Source: Peteryoungia aggregata LMG 23059 | Lineage (GTDB): Bacteria > Pseudomonadota > Alphaproteobacteria > Rhizobiales > Rhizobiaceae | Length of the DNA stretch: 64,000 bases | Assembly: GCF_030814435.1 (NCBI RefSeq) | Contig: NZ_JAUSUW010000001.1 | Location: 372,001-436,000, forward strand | Direction: 5' to 3' | Shown here: positions 1 to 8,998 of the stretch, in pieces | Layout of the letters: every line of letters starts with the position of its first letter | How positions within the stretch are numbered: position 1 is the stretch's first letter | Notes under the pieces: generated by a model | Told to the model about the DNA's origin: nothing | The model's database searches: none | The model's input: the letters and a program-made list of their open reading frames with translations, nothing else | Program-made: the position numbers and the translations under genes

Positions 1-2
1 TG

Positions 3-1364
3 ATGCTTCAGCAGCAGGCCCTGCAGGAACAGAACAAGGCGATGCAGGTACTCTCAGACGAAAACCTGCGCCTCGCCAATCTCGACAGCCTGACGCTTCT
101 CGCCAACCGCCGCAGCTTCTTCCAGATGCTGGAGACCACCTTCGCCAGAACCCGCGAAGGTGGCGGCATGCTCGCAGTCGGCGTCATCGACCTCGATGGC
201 TTCAAGCCGGTCAACGACCTCTACGGACATTCCGCCGGCGACAAGGTGCTGATCGAGATCGGGGCGAGGCTCTCGGCAATCACGGACGCTGGCCTGTCGG
301 TCTACCGGCTGGGCGGCGACGAATTCGGACTGCTGCTTGACGGAAACTGTGCCGAGAGCGACGTGATGGCGCTGGGCCAGAAGGTTTGCGAACTGATCGC
401 CGAACGCATCAACATCGGCAGCGGCATGGTCCAGGTAACCGGCTCCGTCGGCTTTGCCATCTACCCCGATGTCGGCGTGACAGGGCAGGAGATCTACGAA
501 CTCGCCGACTACGCGCTCTACACTGCCAAGCGCCATCATCGAGCCGGCACGGTCATCTTCAATGCCGTGCAGGCCAACGAACTCAATCGCCAGAAGGTGG
601 TCGAGGAAGCTCTCGTCTCTGCCGACCTAGAAAAGGAACTCTCGCTGGTCTTCCAGCCGATCACCTGTGTCGACCGGCGCATCTGCATCGGCTTCGAGGC
701 CCTCGCCCGCTGGGAGAGCCCTCGCATCGGACAGGTATCACCAGCCGAGTTCATCCCAGTTGCCGAACACAACGGTCGCATTACGCTGATGACCCGCATG
801 CTTCTGGAGCGGGCATTGCAGACGGCCAGCCTGTGGCCGGATGACATCTACCTCTCCTTCAACCTCTCGCCGCATGACCTGACCTCGCCGGAAAACACGC
901 TGAAAATCGTCGCCATCGTGCTGAAGAGCGGCTTTGATCCACGCCGGATCAATTTCGAAATCACCGAAACCGCCGTCATGCATGATTTCGAGCAGGCGAG
1001 TGCCTCGATCCAGATGCTCCGTGAGCTGGGCGCCGGTATCTCGCTCGACGACTTCGGCACCGGCTATTCCAGCTTGAACCACGTCCACAAGCTGCCGCTC
1101 ACCAAAATCAAGATCGACGGCAGCTTCGTGCGCAACATCCATACGCGCAAGACAAGCTTCAACATCGTGAAATCTGTGCTCGCGCTCTGTGCCGAGATGG
1201 AACTTGAGGCAATCGTCGAAGGCGTCGAGACCGAAGAAGAGCTTCGCATCCTGGAAAATCTCGGTGTCCGAGCCGTCCAGGGCTATTACTTTGGCAAGCC
1301 GATGTCGGGCGAGGAAACGCTGAAGCAGCTGGCATTGCAGAAAACCCAGGCGCTCGCCTCCTGA
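3..1364 (+). CDS. GGDEF-EAL cyclic-di-GMP enzyme (5' end probably outside window)
   Basis: A bifunctional cyclic-di-GMP synthase/phosphodiesterase by domain content. The 453 visible residues hold a short helical lead-in (1-25), a diguanylate cyclase domain with intact GGDEF at 104-108 and the DLDGFK metal/substrate motif at 63-68, then an EAL domain with EAL at 232-234 and the later DDFGTGYSSL, KIDGSFV and EGVE motifs. Both active sites therefore look intact. No RxxD inhibitory site lies just ahead of GGDEF, so product inhibition may be absent. The frame is open to the window edge, only 2 nt upstream of the first ATG, and such proteins usually carry an N-terminal sensory or membrane part. The true start is therefore probably upstream, outside the window. 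The coiled Gln/Glu-rich start is typical of a linker. Confidence 0.9.
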   Translation: MLQQQALQEQNKAMQVLSDENLRLANLDSLTLLANRRSFFQMLETTFARTREGGGMLAVGVIDLDGFKPVNDLYGHSAGDKVLIEIGARLSAITDAGLSVYRLGGDEFGLLLDGNCAESDVMALGQKVCELIAERINIGSGMVQVTGSVGFAIYPDVGVTGQEIYELADYALYTAKRHHRAGTVIFNAVQANELNRQKVVEEALVSADLEKELSLVFQPITCVDRRICIGFEALARWESPRIGQVSPAEFIPVAEHNGRITLMTRMLLERALQTASLWPDDIYLSFNLSPHDLTSPENTLKIVAIVLKSGFDPRRINFEITETAVMHDFEQASASIQMLRELGAGISLDDFGTGYSSLNHVHKLPLTKIKIDGSFVRNIHTRKTSFNIVKSVLALCAEMELEAIVEGVETEEELRILENLGVRAVQGYYFGKPMSGEETLKQLALQKTQALAS

Positions 1365-1367
1365 AGA

Positions 1368-2117
1368 TCAGGCCGATCCGTCGAGCATCCGCGCCTTCAG
1401 GGCACGGACGGTATCCGCATCCGTACGCCGTGTGGTTTCGGTCGAAAACCCGAGTTCGGCGAGCCTCGGCTCACTGACACGCGCCTCGCTGCACGACGCA
1501 TGCAGCTCTCGAATTCCTGGTAACGCCAGCAGGCGCGCCGCATTCTGCGGCCGGACCCCGCCACCGGGCATGATCGAGATGCGCCCGGCGCTGTGGCCCG
1601 CCAGCCGCGCCAGCGTCTCGATTCCCTCTTCCGCATGTCGCGCGCCGCCCGATGTCAGGACACGGGAAAAGCCAAGCTCGATCGCAAGATCGAGCGCAGC
1701 ATTCATGTCGGTCACCACATCGATCGCTCGATGCAGGGTGAGGTCGAGGCCCTGTGCCGCATCCATGAGCCGCCGGATCACGACCGCATCGAGTGCGCCA
1801 TCAGCCGTGGTGGCACCGATCACGACACCGGCCAACCCGGCCTCGCGAGCAGCAGCGATATCCGCCTGCATGAGCGCGATCTCGACCTCGCAATAGGTGA
1901 AGCCACCGGCGCGCGGACGGATCAGAGCATTGACGGGGATCGGTGCATTGGCAGCGACGCTCATGAAGCCGCGAGAGGGCGTGAGCCCGCCCGAACCGAG
2001 CGCCGAGCAGAGCTCGATGCGATCGGCGCCACCAGCGACGGCCGCGTCCAGCCCCGCGACATCATCGACGCAGATTTCGAGAAAAGGTCCGGCGGTTTCC
2101 GCCTGCACTGTCACCAT
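1368..2117 (-). CDS. cutC: CutC family protein
   Basis: 249 residues with the CutC TIM-barrel signature: LEICVDD near the N-terminus, GGADRIELCS at about 29-38, GGLTPS, and the later LTSGG and MPGGGV loops. CutC was named for copper homeostasis, but its biochemical role is unsettled. It is the last gene of the minus-strand ridA-rpiR-SDR-GH20-M81-MFS operon and starts 10 nt after the MFS stop. Its place in a sugar operon suggests a metabolic role rather than copper handling (inference). Start ATG is preceded by a short AAGGG. It converges on the GGDEF-EAL gene with only 3 nt between them, leaving no room for a terminator. Confidence 0.9.
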   Translation of the reverse strand: MVTVQAETAGPFLEICVDDVAGLDAAVAGGADRIELCSALGSGGLTPSRGFMSVAANAPIPVNALIRPRAGGFTYCEVEIALMQADIAAAREAGLAGVVIGATTADGALDAVVIRRLMDAAQGLDLTLHRAIDVVTDMNAALDLAIELGFSRVLTSGGARHAEEGIETLARLAGHSAGRISIMPGGGVRPQNAARLLALPGIRELHASCSEARVSEPRLAELGFSTETTRRTDADTVRALKARMLDGSA

Positions 2118-2127
2118 GAGTGATCCC

Positions 2128-3339
2128 TTACCCTTGTGCCTTCACCCGTGGCGCCCGATCCAGCAGCCAGAGCAGGCAGACGCCGATGAAGCCCGCAATC
2201 GAGGCAATGATCGCCGTGCCTGCATAGTCGCTGATGCTGGTGCCAAGGGCAAACATCAGCGACGCCATTCCACCGCTCAAGAAAATGTTGACCGCAATCA
2301 GCGAGCTGCCAAGACCGGCACGATCAGCAATCAGGTTCTGCAGATAGGTGATCGGGATCGCGATGATGCCTGCCGCTCCGAGACCGGCCACTACAGTCAG
2401 CAGATAGACGTCCATGGGCCGGTCGGCGAGGCCGAGGAAGACGAGATAGCTGCAATAGATGAGGGATGCCGTGACCATGGCGAAGAGAATGGAGGTTCTG
2501 GCCTCCACCCATCCCCAGAACAGGATGAAGATGATCTCGAGAAAGGCGACGATCCCGACGATCACGCCGACATCAGCCGGTGTGCCGCCGGCCTTGCCGG
2601 TGACGATCAGCGGCAGGACAGTGCCATTGGCATGCAGCATGGCCGAGATCAGCGAAATCGCCAGAAGCCTTGGCAACACGCTCGCCGAGCCGATCTGGCG
2701 GATGGAGCGGAAGAAGGAATAGTGCTGCCGTTCCCCCTCCTGCACCGGCGGCAGGCGATCAAGCCCGAAGACGAAGAGCAGGAGGCAGACGAGGCAGGCA
2801 AGGCTCGCCAGCAGAAAGGCCGGCAGCATGCTGGGCTGCCCGATGAGCAGCGCCCCGACGATCCCGGGCACTAGGACCCAGGAGGCGGAGAGGATGGCCC
2901 GGACGGCGGAATTCACCGCCATCAGCTCGCGCACGGCCATGCCGGAGGAAACCGCGCGGATATTGGCGAAGATCAGCGAGTTGATCGTGCCGAATATCGG
3001 GATGAAGACAAGACCGGCAATGGCAAACATGAGTGACGTCGGGATGACATAGACGAGCCCGAAGCCGACAATGCCGAAGATCGCGGCCAGGATCATCGGC
3101 GACCGGAAATGCCCTAAGCGATCCGCAATAATGCCGGCAGTCACGCTGGCGCTGACATTCACCACCGCCGAGAGAAAGATCAAAACCGAATAGACGGCGT
3201 CCGACAGTCCGAGTTCACGGATGCCGATCAGCGACATGTAGGGCGACGTCGCGGCACCGGAGAAGCCGAAGAAGAAGATCGCGGCCGCACTGACCCGGAT
3301 CGGCTTGTGGCGATAGACCACCGAAAAGGAGGACAACAT
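2128..3339 (-). CDS. MFS transporter, SetA/sugar-efflux-like
   Basis: A twelve-helix major facilitator protein of about 403 residues. The sequence is almost entirely hydrophobic helices, with the loop-2 type motif GIIADRLGHFRSP and a basic central loop between helices 6 and 7. The N-terminal SPYMSLIGIRELGLSD resembles the SetA/SetB sugar efflux branch. I chose ATG at 3339; an in-frame TTG lies one codon upstream, and neither has a strong ribosome site. Being inside an operon with a GH20 hexosaminidase and an M81 enzyme, it may import or export an amino-sugar product. The direction and substrate cannot be read from sequence. Confidence 0.82.
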   Translation of the reverse strand: MLSSFSVVYRHKPIRVSAAAIFFFGFSGAATSPYMSLIGIRELGLSDAVYSVLIFLSAVVNVSASVTAGIIADRLGHFRSPMILAAIFGIVGFGLVYVIPTSLMFAIAGLVFIPIFGTINSLIFANIRAVSSGMAVRELMAVNSAVRAILSASWVLVPGIVGALLIGQPSMLPAFLLASLACLVCLLLFVFGLDRLPPVQEGERQHYSFFRSIRQIGSASVLPRLLAISLISAMLHANGTVLPLIVTGKAGGTPADVGVIVGIVAFLEIIFILFWGWVEARTSILFAMVTASLIYCSYLVFLGLADRPMDVYLLTVVAGLGAAGIIAIPITYLQNLIADRAGLGSSLIAVNIFLSGGMASLMFALGTSISDYAGTAIIASIAGFIGVCLLWLLDRAPRVKAQG

Positions 3340-3398
3340 CAAGGGTACAATCGGGTTGGGGATCGTGCCGCCGGAAGGGCGGCACCGACATCAATATC

Positions 3399-4838
3399 TC
3401 AGGGGAATCGCGTCGAGAAGAACACCTTTGCCGTATAGCTGAAATCCTTGACAAAGGGATAGCTGGGCTGATGGCGGCGGTGGCTGGGCAGGTTCTCGAT
3501 GTCCTGATTGATCACGCCATCCGTCAGCGCCATCAGGTTCGGATTGGCGATCGGCGCAAGCTCCGGCGAGAGATAGCCGGACTTGACGACCAGCAGCCGC
3601 ACCGTTGTCGGATCGAGCCCGAGCCGCGTGAAATCCGCAATGTTGTGATAGGGCCGACGCCGCGCAGCCAGCACCAGTGTGATACCGCCGATCCTGACGA
3701 CGGCTTGGCTGTCGGCGGCTGAGCCCGGATTGTCGAGGAAGACGACATCCGCCTCCACCTCGACAGAAGGGCTTGCCGGATCGAGCGAACCGCCGACCTT
3801 CAGCGAAACCCGCGCACCGGCGCCGGCTGCGAAACACCGTTCAACGGCCGGGCGGTCGGTAATGCCGGCAATCAGGACATCATCGATCGACCGCGCCAGA
3901 AGGGCCTTCAACACATCTGCCCGGTCGCCCACGCCACCCCCGGTCGGGTTGTCGCCTGAGTCCGCGAGGATAATAGGCCGTGTCTCGGTGCGTTCGGCGA
4001 TATCCAGCATCTCAGCCAACGGACCCGTAACCGGTCCAAAGCGGAAGTCCTCACGCGCATCCCAATAGGACTGGGCAATGGTAGCAGTGACCTTTTCGGC
4101 CGCAGCCTTGTCGACGGCCGTGACGACGGCGCAGGCCGTGCCACGCGGCTCGTCGGCCCAGACATAGCCCACCATCAGGTTGGCGTCCCAGACACCGGGA
4201 ACGGCGTCGTGTTCCGGAAGCTTCAGATAAAGGCCCTTCGCCGGCTCGTCCTCGGTCGAGGTCCGCTCGCCGGGCAGGAGAACCGGCACCGGCGCCCACG
4301 CAACGCCCGGCTTCTCACCAGTCTTCAGCGCCCGGATCAACATCGACCAGGCACGCACCATGGTCTCCCGCACATCGATATGAGGCGCCGTGCGATAACC
4401 GGCGAAGATATCCAGCTGATCGATAATCTTCTGCGTGACATTGCCATGCAGGTCATAGCTCGCCGCAACAGGCACGTCCGGACCGACAACGGCGCGAGCC
4501 GCCGAAATCCAGTCCCCCTCGGCATCATCCATGCCCTCGACATTCATCGCACCATGCATGGCAAGATAGAGCCCGTCGATCGGCAGTGCAGCCTTCAGCC
4601 GCTCACGGAACTCCGCCTTGAACCCCTCATAGGTGGCGCGCGCCAAGGGACCGCCGGGAACGGCACGGGCATGCAGCAGCGGAAGATGCTCAACGTCGTC
4701 TGCATCGAGGAAGTCGAAGTATTCGTGTGCCAGCAAATCCGGCCCGCGCAGCACGCGAAAATCCTCAGGCTGCATCAAGACGGGAGACGAGGTCGAGCAT
4801 TCGGTATGGATACCGCCGACGGCGATGCGGAAACTCAT
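3399..4838 (-). CDS. M81 family metallopeptidase (MlrC-like), copy 1
   Basis: 479 residues with the full M81/DUF1485 plan. The N-terminal GGIHTECSTSSP carries the conserved HTE motif. AMHGAM is followed by the metal-ligand motif DLHGN and then APHIDVRET, and the C-terminal half has ADSGDNPTGGG and YHN motifs. MlrC opens linear microcystin, but most family members have unknown substrates. The start is supported by GAGG three bases before ATG. It begins 13 nt after the GH20 stop, in the same operon. A second, clearly diverged M81 gene lies 4.7 kb away on the other strand, so this locus uses two non-identical versions. The physiological substrate is unknown. Confidence 0.88.
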   Translation of the reverse strand: MSFRIAVGGIHTECSTSSPVLMQPEDFRVLRGPDLLAHEYFDFLDADDVEHLPLLHARAVPGGPLARATYEGFKAEFRERLKAALPIDGLYLAMHGAMNVEGMDDAEGDWISAARAVVGPDVPVAASYDLHGNVTQKIIDQLDIFAGYRTAPHIDVRETMVRAWSMLIRALKTGEKPGVAWAPVPVLLPGERTSTEDEPAKGLYLKLPEHDAVPGVWDANLMVGYVWADEPRGTACAVVTAVDKAAAEKVTATIAQSYWDAREDFRFGPVTGPLAEMLDIAERTETRPIILADSGDNPTGGGVGDRADVLKALLARSIDDVLIAGITDRPAVERCFAAGAGARVSLKVGGSLDPASPSVEVEADVVFLDNPGSAADSQAVVRIGGITLVLAARRRPYHNIADFTRLGLDPTTVRLLVVKSGYLSPELAPIANPNLMALTDGVINQDIENLPSHRRHQPSYPFVKDFSYTAKVFFSTRFP

Positions 4839-4851
4839 GGGCCTCAGATCC

Positions 4852-6783
4852 TCAGTAGCGGGGGCTCAAACGGACGATGGCCGCAAAGCGCAGCCAGTCC
4901 TTGTTGTCCTTCGGCGTCCAGGCGGCCTCGGCAATGGCCGGAAGGCGCGGGAAGACGAGGTGGTTGAAGTAATCGCGGGTGAGAAAATGTTCGCACCAGA
5001 TGCATGCCTGAACACCCCGCATGCGGGCAGCAAGCTCTGCCGGAAACTCGGCGACCGCCTCGTAAGTATAGGTATGCTTGGGTGGCACGGTCCCGGCCCA
5101 GCTGGCACCCGGCTCCTGGAAGGCCTCGTCCTGCACCATGTCGAGATAATAGGCCTGACCCGGCGTCATGACGACGTCATAGCCTGCCTTGGCGAGTTCC
5201 AGCCCGACCTCCGGCTTCTGCCAGGCCATCAGCAGCGTGCCATCGGGATCGACACCGCCGCCATGGCTGACCTCGTCCCAGCCGGCGAGCTTGCGGCCGC
5301 GCTCGGCAAGCATCTTCTGGATGCGCTTCATGAAATAGCTCTGCAGCCCGAAGGTGCCTTCGATGCTTTCCTGCTCCATCAGCTTCCGCGCCAGCGGCGA
5401 AGCCATCCAGGTATTGGCCGCCACTTCGTCACCACCGATATGGATAAGCTTCGACGGGAAGAGTTCGACCATCTCATCGAAGACCTTGCCCAGCACCTCA
5501 TAGGTATATTCGATCGCCGGGTTCAGCGCATTGTTCGGATAGCCCTGGACCGAGCGGTAGCTATCAGGCGCCTCCTGGCCATCGACCAGTTCCGGCAGTG
5601 CCACCAGCATGGCCGTGCTGTGGCCAGGCACGTCAATCTCCGGCACCACCTCGACCTGAAGGGCGGACGCATGGGCGACGATGTCGCGCACCTCGTCCTG
5701 AGCGTAGAAACCGCCGACCGGCTCGGCCCCATTGCCAAGCTGCGGCAGCAGCGGTTCGTCCGGTCCACGCAAGACGCCAAGCGTCGTCAGCTGCGGGAAG
5801 GCCTTGATTTCCAGCCGCCAGGCCTCGTCGTCGGAGAGATGCCAGTGGAAGGTGTTCATCCGGAACCAGGCGAGGATGTCGATCAGCCGCTTGACGTCGG
5901 CAACGGGGAAGAACTGGCGGGAGACATCGAGATGGCAACCGCGCCAGTCGTAGCGCGGCCTGTCGGAGATCGTGCCTGATAGCGGGAAGCGGAAGGTTTC
6001 GGGCTGCGTGCGCGCACCATGCAGCATCTGGGCAAGCAGGGTCAACGCATATTGCAGGCCCGCGACATCGCCATAGCGGAGCGTAATGCCGTCAGCAGCA
6101 AAGTCCAGCCGATAGGCGGAAGCACCAAGCGCCTCGTCGGACTTGAGGGCGATCGCCCGCCCCTGATGCACCGGTGCCAGCGACAAGGGCGCATGGCCAA
6201 CCGCGAAGAGGCGGCAGAAGAGACGCAAAACGTTCTCGATGGCCCGGATCTCGACCAGCGAGGCGCCTTCAGCCGGATAAAGCGCGACGGGGAACCCTTC
6301 TCCCGCCACCAGCTCGGCCGATACCGGCCAGGGCAGCATCGCGAAAGGCTGGGAAACCTTGCCCTCAGGCAGCAAGGCCGGAGGTGGTGCACTATCACCA
6401 CCGCCGAGCATCAGGTCGGCGACCGCAACGGCGGCATGCTGACCGGTGGAGAGGGTGATGTAGGCGGATTTCGCCCCATCCGTGCGGTGTTTTGCCGGGC
6501 GCCAGAGACCACCGACCCGGAAGGTCCAGGAGGCACCCGGTTGCAGCACGAAACCCGCCGGCGGCGCAAACTGGTGGAAATTGGCGTTGCGCTTCAGGAA
6601 GATCGCATTCTCGAGGATCGGCTCTTCCAGATCCTTAACGCGCGTGAGCGACGTATAGGCAAGCTTGAAATCGGAAAGCGCCGCGTCGGAGAGATTGACC
6701 AGCGTAAAGACGAAGGCGCCGCAGGCGTCGCCCTCCACCGGATGCCAGGCGTTTTCGAGGCGGAACTGGACTTCTGTTGCCAT
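4852..6783 (-). CDS. GH20 beta-N-acetylhexosaminidase
   Basis: 643 residues. An N-terminal carbohydrate-binding-like beta domain (1-125) and GH20b domain are followed by the GH20 TIM barrel from about 277. Signature elements are WHLSDDEAWR (314-323), PEIDVPGH (381-388) and the catalytic pair in HIGGDE (448-453, Asp452-Glu453), which acts with the substrate acetamido group. It removes terminal GlcNAc or GalNAc from glycans. There is no obvious signal peptide (start MATEVQFRLEN), so it should act in the cytoplasm on imported oligosaccharides. GGAG lies 8 nt before the ATG. Its product fits the nag genes at 20-23 kb. Confidence 0.92.
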   Translation of the reverse strand: MATEVQFRLENAWHPVEGDACGAFVFTLVNLSDAALSDFKLAYTSLTRVKDLEEPILENAIFLKRNANFHQFAPPAGFVLQPGASWTFRVGGLWRPAKHRTDGAKSAYITLSTGQHAAVAVADLMLGGGDSAPPPALLPEGKVSQPFAMLPWPVSAELVAGEGFPVALYPAEGASLVEIRAIENVLRLFCRLFAVGHAPLSLAPVHQGRAIALKSDEALGASAYRLDFAADGITLRYGDVAGLQYALTLLAQMLHGARTQPETFRFPLSGTISDRPRYDWRGCHLDVSRQFFPVADVKRLIDILAWFRMNTFHWHLSDDEAWRLEIKAFPQLTTLGVLRGPDEPLLPQLGNGAEPVGGFYAQDEVRDIVAHASALQVEVVPEIDVPGHSTAMLVALPELVDGQEAPDSYRSVQGYPNNALNPAIEYTYEVLGKVFDEMVELFPSKLIHIGGDEVAANTWMASPLARKLMEQESIEGTFGLQSYFMKRIQKMLAERGRKLAGWDEVSHGGGVDPDGTLLMAWQKPEVGLELAKAGYDVVMTPGQAYYLDMVQDEAFQEPGASWAGTVPPKHTYTYEAVAEFPAELAARMRGVQACIWCEHFLTRDYFNHLVFPRLPAIAEAAWTPKDNKDWLRFAAIVRLSPRY

Positions 6784-6808
6784 GGGGAATGCTCCGGGCT
6801 TGTCGGTA

Positions 6809-7585
6809 TCAATAATTGTCGGATTGCGAGAAGGTTCGCGCGAGCTCGGCCTGTCCTGCCGTCAGCCCGCAATCGACGGGCAGGCACACACCGGTGATGG
6901 CAGCCGCCTGATCGCCGGAAAGGAAGAAGACCGCATTGGCGATGTCCTCAGCCGTCGCGATCCGGCGCAGCGCATACCAGCGCTTGGCCTCTTCGAAGAC
7001 TTGCGGATTGGCGGCAGCGCGCGCCTCCCAGGCCTGGGTGCGCACGGTGCCGGGCGCGACCGCATTTGAGCGGATGCCGTATTTTCCGTATTCGACGGCA
7101 ATCAGTTTGGTCAGGTGGATAAGTCCCGCCTTGGCGGCGCTATAGGCCGGGTGGCCGAAGACGGCCATGCCATTGACCGAGGAGATATTGACGAGCGCGC
7201 CCTTCGACGCCTTCAGCGCCTCTTCAAACGCGCGGAAGCAGAGGAACGGCGCTTCGAGATTGAGGGCATTGTCCTTGCGCCAGATATCGCCATCCGTGTC
7301 GCCAAGGCTGACGGCCCGTGCGGCACCGGCATTGTTGACCAGCGTCTGCACCAGCCCATGGCCGGCCACGCGCGCGGCCGTCTCCGCCAGATCCGTCTCA
7401 TCTGTGACGTCGCAGGTAAGCGGCACGAAACGCGGATCACTTCCGAGCTCCACGATTGCCCGATCCAGAGCATCCGCATCGAGGTCGAGCAACACGACCA
7501 CGTCATGGCTGTCCGCCAGACGCTTTGCGATCGCCCGCCCGATATCGCCGGCAGCACCGGTTACGACGGCAACCTTAGGCGTCAC
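6809..7585 (-). CDS. SDR family oxidoreductase
   Basis: A classical short-chain dehydrogenase of 258 residues. It has the TGAAGDIG nucleotide loop at the N-terminus, NNAGA, a catalytic YSAAK motif, and the C-terminal PVDCG element. I use the GTG at 7585 rather than the longer open frame from 7651, because GGAG sits 7 nt upstream of this GTG, homologues begin right at the nucleotide-binding strand, and the longer form would overlap the upstream rpiR-type gene. It lies between rpiR and GH20 in the operon. Its substrate is probably a sugar or sugar-acid alcohol (inference). Confidence 0.85.
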   Translation of the reverse strand: MTPKVAVVTGAAGDIGRAIAKRLADSHDVVVLLDLDADALDRAIVELGSDPRFVPLTCDVTDETDLAETAARVAGHGLVQTLVNNAGAARAVSLGDTDGDIWRKDNALNLEAPFLCFRAFEEALKASKGALVNISSVNGMAVFGHPAYSAAKAGLIHLTKLIAVEYGKYGIRSNAVAPGTVRTQAWEARAAANPQVFEEAKRWYALRRIATAEDIANAVFFLSGDQAAAITGVCLPVDCGLTAGQAELARTFSQSDNY

Positions 7586-7616
7586 GGCGGATCTCCGACA
7601 TCGATGCGGGCATGGC

Positions 7617-8483
7617 TCAGTCTCCGAGAAGTTGCCGGTCGTCCCCGCCATCGCGGTGTTCGACCAGTTGTTGCTTGATATGGCGCAGCGTCACCTGCGA
7701 CTGCTTGCGATTGCGATAGGCAACCAGGCTTGCGATCACATCGACGACGGCGAGATAGGCAAAACGCGTCGAGGTCGGCCGGAAGATGTTCTCGCCCTCC
7801 GGCAGGTCGATACCGACGACAAGTTCGGAGGCCTCCGCCACGGGGCTATGGCTCTGGGTCAGCGCAATCGTGGTAATCCCGTTCTCGCGGGCGAGCTTGA
7901 AACATTTCACCAGCTCGGCATTGCGCCCCGAAAACGAAGAGCCGATCAGTACGTCATTCGAGCGCGCAGCGGCCGTCAGCATCAGTTGCATATTGTGATC
8001 GGCAGAGGCAGTCACCCGCGACCCCAGACGAAAGAGCCGGTTCTGGATCTCGCCCGCGATCATCGAAGAATTGCCGCCCGCGCCGAAGGCATAGACCATC
8101 TCCGCCCGCGCCAGCCTGTCAGCGATCTTGTCCAGGACGGCGGGATCGAGCGCCCGATGCACCATGAACATGGCATTCTGCGCCTTGGTGATCACATCGG
8201 TCGCGACGTCGGCAGGCTCGGTGCTCTGGGCCTCGGGGTTGAGATAACGAACCCCGACATAGGCCGTGCGGGCGAGATTGACCTTGAAGTCGGCAAAGCT
8301 CTGGCAGCCGAGACGGCGGCAGAAGCGCGTCACCGTCGGCGGCGAGACCTCTGCCTTCTCGGCGAGCTCGATGATCGAGGCATTGACCGCGAAGTCGAAG
8401 GAATTGAGCAGGATATCCGCGATGCGTTGCTCGGAGGCCGAAAACTGCCCTGCCTCTTCCTGAATGCGCGCGAAGATATCCAA
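7617..8483 (-). CDS. MurR/RpiR family transcriptional regulator
   Basis: 288 residues. The N-terminal RpiR helix-turn-helix (about 1-80) contains ASEQRIADILL and the AEVSPPTVTRFCRRLG recognition region. A C-terminal SIS sugar-phosphate-binding domain (about 125-260) follows. The best start is TTG (MDIFARIQ), with an AGGG-type site ahead. RpiR proteins respond to phosphosugars. As the second gene of the operon it probably controls this operon and the divergent M81 unit. Matching AAATT-N-TTTTC boxes in opposite orientation lie in the shared promoter region at 8902-8983. Confidence 0.9.
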   Translation of the reverse strand: MDIFARIQEEAGQFSASEQRIADILLNSFDFAVNASIIELAEKAEVSPPTVTRFCRRLGCQSFADFKVNLARTAYVGVRYLNPEAQSTEPADVATDVITKAQNAMFMVHRALDPAVLDKIADRLARAEMVYAFGAGGNSSMIAGEIQNRLFRLGSRVTASADHNMQLMLTAAARSNDVLIGSSFSGRNAELVKCFKLARENGITTIALTQSHSPVAEASELVVGIDLPEGENIFRPTSTRFAYLAVVDVIASLVAYRNRKQSQVTLRHIKQQLVEHRDGGDDRQLLGD

Positions 8484-8499
8484 TGCCCTGCCCTCTCTC

Positions 8500-8886
8500 T
8501 TATTTCGAAGGCTTGAAGGCTACGCAGTCGATCTCGACCTTGCAATCGACCATCATCGAGGCCTGAACGCAGGCCCGCGCCGGCGGGTGCTCGCCGAAAT
8601 ACTGCTGGTAGATCTTGTTGAAGGTCCAGAAATCGCGGGGATCATCCAGCCACACGCCGCAGCGCACGACATGCTCGAGGCCGTATCCGGCTTCGTCCAG
8701 AATGGCTATGACATTGGCAATCGTCTTGTGGGTCTGCTCGATGATACCGCCTGGGATGATCTCGCCATCTTCCATGGCTACCTGGCCGGAGACATAGAGC
8801 CAGCCATCGGCCTCGACAGCGCGAGCAAACGGCAAACGCTGACCACCGGCACCCGCCTTCTCGGCCCCGTAACGCTTGATCGTCAT
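8500..8886 (-). CDS. RidA family protein
   Basis: 128 residues in the YjgF/YER057c/UK114 (RidA) family, with VSGQVAMEDGEI, the conserved Arg in CGVWLDDPRDF, and the C-terminal ARACVQA-type segment. RidA enzymes hydrolyse reactive enamine/imine intermediates made by PLP enzymes. It is the first gene of the seven-gene minus operon. I take ATG 8886, which has GAGG 5 nt upstream; a GTG two codons earlier is less well placed. A D-threonine-aldolase-like PLP enzyme in the divergent unit could be a source of such intermediates (inference). Confidence 0.9.
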   Translation of the reverse strand: MTIKRYGAEKAGAGGQRLPFARAVEADGWLYVSGQVAMEDGEIIPGGIIEQTHKTIANVIAILDEAGYGLEHVVRCGVWLDDPRDFWTFNKIYQQYFGEHPPARACVQASMMVDCKVEIDCVAFKPSK

Positions 8887-8901
8887 GGACACCTCTCATG
8901 C

Positions 8902-8983
8902 AAATTATTTTCTTCGATCATTGACAAGCGACCACAAAAAACGGATTTTGACCAGACAAAATCGACATTCATGAAAAGAATTT
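8902..8983. promoter_or_regulatory. Divergent promoter with paired RpiR-type boxes
   Basis: The 112-bp AT-rich gap between ridA and the NTF2-like gene holds AAATTATTTTC at 8902-8912 and its near-perfect inverse GAAAAGAATTT at 8973-8983 (one mismatch). GAAAAN-type boxes are common for RpiR regulators, and such a gene lies just downstream. The operator role is inferred. Confidence 0.45.
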
Positions 8984-8998
8984 AAAAGTGGGGAAGAA

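Noticed and set aside
1897..2874. 325-codon plus-strand frame across cutC and the MFS gene
   Set aside because: Runs antisense to two supported genes and across their boundary; no ribosome site or domain.
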